Source: Ancistrus triradiatus
Lineage: Eukaryota > Chordata > Actinopteri > Siluriformes > Loricariidae
NCBI GenBank assembly: GCA_025084515.1
Contig: JAJAGP010000226.1
Location: 257,501 to 321,500, forward strand
Length of the DNA stretch: 64,000 nt
Direction: 5' to 3'
The notes below the pieces were generated by a model. It had not been told where the DNA came from, did no database searches, and saw only the letters and a list, made by a program, of their open reading frames with translations. Positions 57,001 to 64,000 of the stretch are shown here, piece by piece (position 1 is the first letter of the stretch; every line of letters starts with the position of its first letter). Position numbers and translations under genes: made by a program.

Positions 57001-58785
57001 CTGCTAATCCTAGACAGGGTCACATATACTTTTGCCACTCACCATAATATGTAACTAATTGGATCATTTTCCACAATAAATAATGACCAGGATATAATAT
57101 TTTGTCTCATTTGTTTTTAACTGGGTTCCTCTTTATCTTACTTTTACTAGGACTTGTGTGTGAAAATCTGATGCAATAAATAAATGACCAGATATAATAT
57201 TTTTGTCTCATTTGTTTAACTGGGTTCTCTTTATCTACTTTTAGGACTTGTGTGAAAATCTGATGATGTTTTAGGTCATATTTATGCAGAAATATAGAAA
57301 ATTCTAAAGGGTTCACAAACCAAATCTGTACCAAATCTTTTCATATTGTGTTTAATTAATATTATTGTTTAAAATAAAATGCTATGAGCAAAACATCAAA
57401 ACTACTAAGTGACTATGGAAATGTCCGGTCAACGTCCAGATTTACAGAACATAAAATCTCTACTAGTGTTAAAGATTCTGTACAAGTTGTCTAGTTAACC
57501 TTCAGTCAGACCTAAATGATCACAGCAAGCCCTCTTTCTTTCCTTTTTGTCTCTACACACAGCTGGAGGAACTCAGCAGCTCTATGTATCCTTTCTGTTA
57601 ATCACTCTGTTTAACCTCATTGGGTTTCTGTCTAAGTGCTTAGGCTTAATGTCAGTGGTGGAGTAAACACAGATCCTCTGCCTGATGTCCCTAATCCTCT
57701 CACACACAGTACTGTGCAGAAGTCTTAGGTCACCATTAGATTAAATATACCATTGTTTTAGCAATGGTATAATGACCACGTATAATTATTTCTCAGTCTC
57801 TTTGTCAGAATACAACGAGAAACTACAGCTCATTTGTATGCAGTATTAAATACACTGGGAGAAAATAGGCTTTGGAGGCAAGTATTTAGTGTGGCCTCCC
57901 ATTACATTTGAGCAATAGCAGCATCTGGCAGCTTCATCTGGATTCCAGTGCTTCTACAGTCCAAAGACGCTTGATCAGGAATGGTCTTTTTGGAAGGGTA
58001 GCAGCCAAGAAACCACTCAGGCTCAGATGTTCACAAAGATTGGAAAACAGTATTATGGAGTGACGATTCCAAGTTTGAAATTTTTAGGTCCAGTCGTTGA
58101 CAGTGTGTTATATATGGTCATTATAGCATTGCTAAACAACAAATCTAATGGAAGCCTAAGACTTTTGCACAGTACTGTATGTAGACGGATTGAGGGATGG
58201 TGGAAGGGAGAGAGGGAGGAAGGGAGCCATGAATTGAGGGATTGCTTGATTGATTGAGGGATGGTGGGATGGATGGAGGCAGGCAGGGAGGGAGGGATGG
58301 ATGGATTGAGTATTGGATTAAGGGATGGATGGAGCGATAGATTGACGTTAGAAGGGAGGAAAGGAGGTATAGATGGAGGGATGGATGGAAGGAAGTAGGT
58401 AACGTTGTAGTACTCAAGTCCGGTCTCAGTCTTGTCTCGGTCTCGACCTCATTTGGACTCGGTCTTGTCTTGGTCTCTGAGTAATTTAGACTATGAAAAC
58501 TTTTTAAAATCTTTATTGAATATCAACAATCCCATCAGTCGTTTCTCTCCCTGCCTAAATAACATCTTCACTCAGATTGGCTAACAGGAAAAACCAAGTT
58601 GCTGCTCTTCTCGTTTGGTATTAAAATGAAATGAAATTTGGTTTGAGGGATGGAGGAATGGAGGTGATGGATGGGTGTTTGAATGAAGGTATATGGAACA
58701 GTATATAAATCCTTGATGCAGTTTCTCCAGACAAAAATTACAACTGGCAGAGAATCAGGACTTACCCAAAACCAGCGACGCCTGA
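54042..58785 (+). CDS. ccdc28b: CCDC28B, coiled-coil protein (MGC1203)
   Basis: CCDC28B modifies Bardet-Biedl syndrome severity and influences cilia length and mTORC2. Coding exons are 54042-54277, 54364-54536, 54933-55087, a 23-bp microexon 57563-57585, and 58731-58785. Phases join to 213 residues (human 200). The start MEDKRKKRSPK, the Pro-rich stretch, then LQHSFLTDVSDV, EMEGGLLNLLNDFHSGKLQA and CSFEQLEHVREMQEKLARLH identify the family; the end LEELSSSIQKLQLAENQ crosses the microexon join. The coiled-coil segment spans roughly residues 110-160. Exon 2 (second coding exon) has a CAGCAG tandem acceptor that would add or drop one Ser. A 1.7-kb Tc1 copy fills intron 3 before the microexon. Confidence 0.95.
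54669..54842 (+). mobile_element. SINE family A, tail truncated
   Basis: Head, B box and body are intact, and the tail breaks off after 'ataagggcatgtc'. It lies in ccdc28b between the second and third coding exons. Confidence 0.85.
55089..55121 (+). repeat. (CA)n microsatellite at a splice donor
   Basis: About 13 CA units start immediately after the GTAACAC donor of the third ccdc28b coding exon. Confidence 0.9.
55584..57322 (-). mobile_element. Tc1/mariner element, longest copy, dead
   Basis: It starts TACAGTGGTGCTTGAAAG and ends with the complementary 'ctaaagggttcacaaacc'. It is the same family as 41911-43283 but keeps the segment with the transposase start, so it is 1.74 kb. Frameshifts are dense. 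Near the right end the inverted terminal repeat is partly duplicated in tandem (about 57080-57175 and 57178-57290). Confidence 0.85.
57708..58182 (+). mobile_element. Internally deleted Tc1-like element
   Basis: Its ends are inverted: 'actgtgcagaagtcttaggt' and 'gcctaagacttttgcacagt'. The interior reads DWKTVLWSDDSKFEIF, the first catalytic Asp region of a Tc1 transposase. At 475 bp it is a non-autonomous remnant. Confidence 0.8.
58185..58400 (+). repeat. GGAT/GGGA-rich simple repeat
   Basis: Degenerate 'gggatggatgga' and 'gaagggaggaag' words, purine-rich on the plus strand, in ccdc28b intron 4. A short 'gtctcggtctcgac' run follows to about 58490. Confidence 0.85.
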
Positions 58786-60826
58786 GACCAGAGCAAACCA
58801 AAGCTACTGCTGGAGCTGCTCAGAACATCAGGCTCAATCAACTAAAGCTTTGGATTCTCCACTGACATGGACAACTGACCCAAAAAGTGGAAGCTGCAGA
58901 TACACAGAGCTCAACCGCGGTCGTCTTTCTAGGGCTACTACTCTGAAAATTCAAAGTTAATGTCAAAACTGTTCATTCTATTGCGTTGACGCCAATCATG
59001 GAGAGACTGGAATATAGCGTATGGATGGCAGCTTTATAAAAAAAAAAAAAACACCACATCTTGCTGACTGGAGAGATTCTCAGATTCTTTGTTGCCACTT
59101 CCTTATATGAATGTTTTTTATCATACTTGAGTTTACTTCTTGTAAAAGGCTAAAACTTGCTTTATTTTTGTTTGTTCAAAATATTTATTTGACAGATGCT
59201 TTAATGTCAAGTGTTTAACAAGTGAACCCTAGCCAAATTTGGAGCTCAAGCGTCATATGGGCGGATTTATCTCTCTCAACCTTGGGGTAGCAAGCACAGA
59301 ATCTTAAGCACTAAGCTAAGTGAGCTAAGTAGTGAGAGTACCTTACACTTGCTCACAGCTAGCTCAGGTCTATATGAGACGGTCGTCTCGAGTCCTCATA
59401 GCACAGAGTATTTTAGTTTAGGATCTACAGGGAAAGCTCTACAGAAACAAGTACACAATTTATCCAGTTCCTCAATTGTAGTGGATCAGCAGAGGCATTT
59501 TTGGTGCCAGATGTTTGCTCACCTCAAACAACCATCCAGTCTTCAAGGGAAACTAAAGTACAAATAAAGTACAATGCATTGCATTGCTGGTACAGGCGTT
59601 CTTATTTGAAGGTGACCAAAATTGGGTTAAAATGGACAAAATGGCTGTTATATGGACAAAAGTATCGGGACACATCCTAATCACTGAATTAAGGTGTATC
59701 ATTCTGTCAGTTTGGGGAAGGGCATAGGCAGAAGTGCGCTGTGCCTGGGAAGCCCCCAATTCATCCTCCCATCCTACAGATACAGGCATTTGTGCCTGTA
59801 TGCGATGCCCAGCCTGGCCAGAAGGCACCACAAGGACCTGAACCTGGGTCATTGCGGTATTGGGCTAGTGAATTGCCGCTGTGCCACACAAGCACCAATA
59901 AATGTGATATATTACATGTCAATGTTTAATCTGTGGTACTAAAGATGTCTTTGCTGATCCACTTCATACATGCACCAAAGCTTTCCTTTATAGCAGAACA
60001 TCAACTGAGCTTTAGGCATGTTTTGGTACCGAGTTGTTATGAAATGCCTCATGTTTTTGTAGTAGGACCAGTTTTAGATGTTGGGTAGTGATTTATCAAG
60101 AGAGACTATAGAGTTTATAGAGAAATATCATATTCAGAAGACACTAGAGGGCATTTTGGTTGTGAACCCTTTAATGTTTCTCTTTATTCAACCAGAAATT
60201 GTGGTTTGATCTTGAGCCATGTCTTAATAATAAAAGTGTTTGGGTGTCACAGCAGCAATTTGTCAGTCTATTACTACGTAGACCTGCGTTCGACTGTTGA
60301 CGGCCTTCCATTTTCAAGGGGATAGAGGAGGTAAAATAATTGTAATCATATTAACTCTGCATATATAGATAACACTTTTACGGGTTATTTTACGTGATAA
60401 CCCGTTACGTAATAACATAAGAGAAACTACAGAAATAAATACAAAGTTACAAGGGAACTATAAAATGATCAAAATGAACATTCAAACATCACATTTTTAT
60501 CAACGCTGCATATTTTAACCAGCGTAATGTTCAAATATTATTACAATCTATTAGCATGGCTCCTCTCCGGTCCTCTAGAGGTCGCAGCAAGACCGCGTTT
60601 CAGTTTGACCGCTGTATAAGGTGAAGAAACGATTGTAGGGGTTGCTGTGGACCGCCGTATTCCAAATAACTCCGTACCGTCGACACATGCTCACTACAAA
60701 GGGTATGAAACAGCGCATGCGTCAAACCCTTCTAGAGCCTGAGCAGTACCCTATGTGTACTGTAGGGAGCTATTTGGGATACAGCGCATAAACACCGTTC
60801 AAAACGATGTTTTCATAGCGACTGTA
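58786..60826. other. Spacer between ccdc28b and iqcc
   Basis: It includes the ccdc28b 3' UTR, a possible transposon end (59640-59740, 'tatggacaaaagtatcggga'), a family-B SINE (59790-59895) and, from about 60560, the iqcc promoter area with AACGATT/GCGCATGCGTC (NRF-1-like) near 60714. No other exon was found. Confidence 0.5.
59790..59895 (-). mobile_element. SINE family B
   Basis: 'agcctggccagaaggcacca' then a decayed B-box complement and 'ttgggctagtgaattgccgc', matching the copies at 50858 and 13187. Confidence 0.6.
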
Positions 60827-62798
60827 ATGGAGCGGCTGGAATGGATTAAAGTTATCACACATTTGCAGGTGAAATTAATATTTTTGTGCAGTGTTTTAAT
60901 TTTCCTACGTTTAATTAAGGTTCTCAGTACGAAAAGCCTGGTTTAAGGTGTCGCATTAAGCCTAGCTAGGGTCTTATTGGATAAGAAAAGCAGACGTGGG
61001 TACAATAACAAACGCAGGTGAGGTGAGCGAGAAAAGTGGGTGTCCAAATTGCAGTACATGAGAATAATTGGAAAATAATTACATTTGAAATCTGAAGGAG
61101 AACGACGTTATATTGTCTGAAGAGTCAACTCCTGCCAACTGTTAAGTATGGTGTATAATCCAGTTGCCTAGAGCTTCTGACATCAGTGTGTCAATAAAAA
61201 ATGTTATATATTTACATTTACAGCATTTAGCAGACGCCCTTATCCAGAGCGACTTACAATTGGTACAATCTTACAATCCAAGCAATTGTGGGTTAAGGGT
61301 CTTGCTCAAGGACCCAACAGTGGCAGCTTGGCAGACGTGGGATTTGAACCCTGGACCTTCTGGTCCAGAGTCCAGTACCTTAACCACTAGGCTACCATAT
61401 ACAGTACACTCAAACTCCTTTACCTGAATGCATCTCATCCCTGGAAATGGCTTGCTTAAAGCATGTTTGGATAATGGGAGCTCCATCTGGATTATTTCAT
61501 CAGAGGAAATACTTGCCTCGTTCTGGCATCTACAGAACCTTTAACAACTGCAGTGATGTCAGCTTAATACAGTGGAGTCAGAAACATGTTAGACAAAGAA
61601 TGCACAAGCGTTTCTCTGTCACACACATCTGTGTTTGTGCATGCTGCATTTTAAAAAGTGTGTGTGAATGTGACAACACCAGGGTTTGACTGTAACTGGT
61701 GCTTGTTTTTATTGTAGGCACAGTGTCGTGGATATTTGATCAGGAATGACCTGAAGGCTGTTCAGGCTGAATATGAGGCCATAGTGAGGGAACTGGAGGG
61801 ATCTGTGGACCACCTGAGCTGGAAGGGTCACTTAATACCCCAACCTCACTTTACACATCCTGTACGGTTTGTTTCATTTATTTGCTCTTAAACAAACCAT
61901 AAGGGATCGAAAAGGATTCATTTGAGAATAAGTAAACAGACAGATGGATGTTAAACTGTTTTATAATAATATGCAACACATAATAATGCGTGAAACAGCT
62001 GCACTTTCGCTTTCAATACACTAAAATACTGCCGACTTTTTTTTTTTACTTACCTCATCAGGAGGACGATGCCTTTATGAAATATCACCGATCAAAGACC
62101 CAAACTGAGGATTCTCCTGTGGGTCCAGATGAACTGAAGGAACAGAGCGAGTCTTCACCCCATTGCACCGAGGATTTGCTTCCTGAGAGAGACGAAGAAC
62201 CGAGTCGCGGCACTGAAGGAGGCTGCAGTGACAGCAGGGCACCAGAGGGCCTGCACAAAGAGGGTGCCACCGAAACAGCTGCAGACAGCTGTAGGAACCA
62301 GGACACCGGCAACATCAGCTTGCTGCATAGAGGTACAGCAGCACACAAGTCAATGGGAACACATTCCAGCTTTACAGGCCTTGCTCAAGGACCCAACAGT
62401 GGCAACTTGGCAGAGGTGGGATTTGAACCCTGGTCCATACCTTGAACCTTTTGGTCCATAGTCCAGTATCTTAACCACTAGGCCACCACAGTCCCCCTAA
62501 TCTGTTTTTTTTTTAATAGTTTTACATTGATAATGAGGTTCATATGTCTAAACAGACCTGCAAAAAGGACGATGAGGTTCATTTTAAGATTAAGGGTGTC
62601 ATGTGAGAAAAGGTAAGGCTCTCAACAGGGTGTAATGATTTCGTTTTGGCACTGCCGTGTGTGTTTGCTCCAGCAGGCGTACAGCTGTGCTCCGGTCTTA
62701 CAGATGTACCGCACACACCAGAAGCTCTGCTTCAGCACAGAAACACTCTGGCCATGGAGCTGCTGTGGATCCAACAGGCCATCGCCAGTAGAAAGAAG
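60827..62798 (+). CDS. iqcc: IQCC, IQ motif-containing protein C (5' part; continues right)
   Basis: IQCC is a poorly studied protein with one IQ (calmodulin-type) motif. Four coding exons are visible: 60827-60868, 61718-61861, 62062-62332 and 62704-62798, joined in phase to 184 codons. The 14-residue first exon MERLEWIKVITHLQ reads straight into AQCRGYLIRNDLKAVQAEYE, which holds the IQ motif (LQAQCRGYLIRND), then a Trp-containing block ending IPQP. A long acidic, low-complexity stretch follows, then HRNTLAMELLWIQQAIASRK, a block shared with human IQCC. The last visible exon ends in phase 0 at a GTACGCC donor; later exons must lie beyond the window. It follows ccdc28b as in human 1p35. Confidence 0.9.
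61211..61398 (-). mobile_element. SINE family A, near consensus
   Basis: Tail, body, B box and head are all well kept. It lies in iqcc intron 1. Confidence 0.9.
62378..62494 (-). mobile_element. SINE family A, tail missing
   Basis: It starts in the body ('gccttgctcaaggacccaac') and ends in the head. It lies in iqcc intron 3, 45 bp after the exon 3 donor, and an ORF that runs through it is not coding. Confidence 0.85.
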
Positions 62799-62942
62799 GT
62801 ACGCCATAGATACAGGCACCACTGATGCAGCGTTAATAGGGAACGAACGTCTGTGTGACACATTTCTGCACGGGCTACTTCTTATAAACATATGGGGAAA
62901 ACAACCTACATTTTGTGTAAAGAACTTCATGAGCTTGCTAAT

Positions 62943-63123
62943 ACATTTACATTTACAACGTTTAGCAGACGCCCTTATCCAGAGCGACTTACAATTGGTA
63001 CAGTCTTACAATCCAAGCAGTTGTGGGTTAAGGACCCAACAGTGGCAGCTTGGCAGAGGTGTGATTTGAACCCTGGACCTTCTGGTCCAGAGTCCAGTAC
63101 CTTACCCACTAGGCTACCACAGT
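62943..63123 (-). mobile_element. SINE family A
   Basis: Tail, body and head in reverse order, with a short deletion in the body near 63030. Confidence 0.9.
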
Positions 63124-64000
63124 CCTACAGTCCTAATATGTCATTAATGCGTCATCAGACCCACGCTTACCAGTGTTATTGTTGCTGTGCCCATCTGAAG
63201 TCAAGGTGCAAAAAGTCAGTTTTATCCTGGATGACACGCCACTATAATTCACCATAGGCACTACATTTCCCATAATTCCCCAACATCATACCAAATGCTT
63301 GAGTGGATAACGCTTTCGGTCAGAGCCAGATTTTTTTTTTTTTTTTTTTGCATGGATCAATGGGTGTCTGCAAATATTTTAAGAAAAGGTAACGATAGCC
63401 ACTTGTAACCATGTAACCCTGCCCAATAAGGGTGGCACAGAGCTATCGCAGGGTGGCAGAGCAAAGCAATGGATGTGGCATGTTGAAGATGCATAATACA
63501 CAGCATGCCATGTAATAATTCCGCTGTAAATGTGATTTGTCACTTTATTTCATTTTGTTCAATAAGAAGCTGTATGAATTTTAATGCTTAAAATCTAGTG
63601 AAGTCAAAAGATGTGTGCATGTGTCGGATTGGAAGGGGGGCTCGAAAACAACTTATCTACAAAAGGGGGTCAACAAAATTTCGTGTAATCAAAAATAATC
63701 TTTGTTGTTATTTTATTTTAGTCATTTCTCATCCATTCCCAAACTGACACCCACTTTAGTGTTAAATCACGCAAGCTCTTTAGTGTTAACCAGCTTTGTT
63801 TTTATGCACATTTGTGCCCCTATGACTGATTGGCAAGCAGAGGGGTACAGCTGTGCCCCTCTAATTTCGGTGTGCGCCCCAGATAGTCTAGAAACGCCCC
63901 TAGAATGTACTAAAGTCAAGTCAGATTTATTTCTATAGCACTTTTATAACAGAGCATTGTCTCAAAGCACCTTTACAACTGTATAGACCCACAGCCCTAA
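63124..64000. other. iqcc intron or spacer at the right edge
   Basis: A poly-T run (about 63331-63349) and a fish mid-repetitive end ('atttctatagcacttttata' near 63930) are seen. I found no further iqcc exon. Confidence 0.45.

Noticed and set aside
61990..62445. The 151-codon ORF as one iqcc exon
   Set aside because: The acceptor before 62062 and the donor after 62332 bound the real exon; the last 113 bases run into a SINE.
22559..63123. B-box-like GGTTCAAATCCC motifs that might be tRNA genes
   Set aside because: Each is followed by a SINE body and L2-type tail and none folds into a full cloverleaf by eye.

Overview
This window is nuclear DNA from a ray-finned (teleost) fish. Its genes are split into short exons with GT-AG introns, and each spliced protein aligns along its length with a known vertebrate family. 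The introns and spacers are full of fish-type repeats: tRNA-derived SINEs with an L2-type 3' tail, decayed Tc1/mariner copies with long inverted ends, MITEs, and microsatellites. I cannot name the species; the repeat mix would fit an otophysan such as a catfish or characin, but that is a guess.

Left block (1-26 kb, plus a non-coding gene to about 35.7 kb). In order: rtf1 (minus, its 3' half beyond the window), ndufaf1 (plus), nusap1 (minus), oip5 (plus), and on the minus strand, tail-to-tail with oip5, the long non-coding RNA Cyrano (oip5-as1 / linc-oip5). Order and orientation match human 15q15.1. Cyrano has no long ORF. It is recognised by position and by a near-perfect bulged complement to miR-7 at 30826-30851. 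nusap1 (spindle) and oip5 (centromere licensing) share a 434-bp divergent promoter with two CCAAT boxes, as expected for co-expressed mitotic genes.

Right block (38-64 kb). All on the plus strand: tmem39b, ccdc28b and the first four coding exons of iqcc, which runs off the right end. Their human counterparts lie together at 1p35. The junction with the 15q15.1-like block therefore falls between Cyrano and tmem39b (about 35.7-38.2 kb).

Repeats. At least sixteen copies or fragments of one SINE family are present. Its 3' tail is also found directly behind the C-terminal end of an L2/CR1-type LINE at 37.1-37.8 kb, so both the parasite and its likely driver are visible. Two further SINE families, two LINE 3' ends and more than a dozen Tc1/mariner relics occur, including a fold-back copy and a copy split by a SINE. 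Four local tandem arrays sit in ndufaf1 intron 3, tmem39b introns 2 and 7, and just downstream of tmem39b. Exon coordinates were set by reading splice signals and checking that phases join without a stop; noncoding first exons and transcript ends are less certain.
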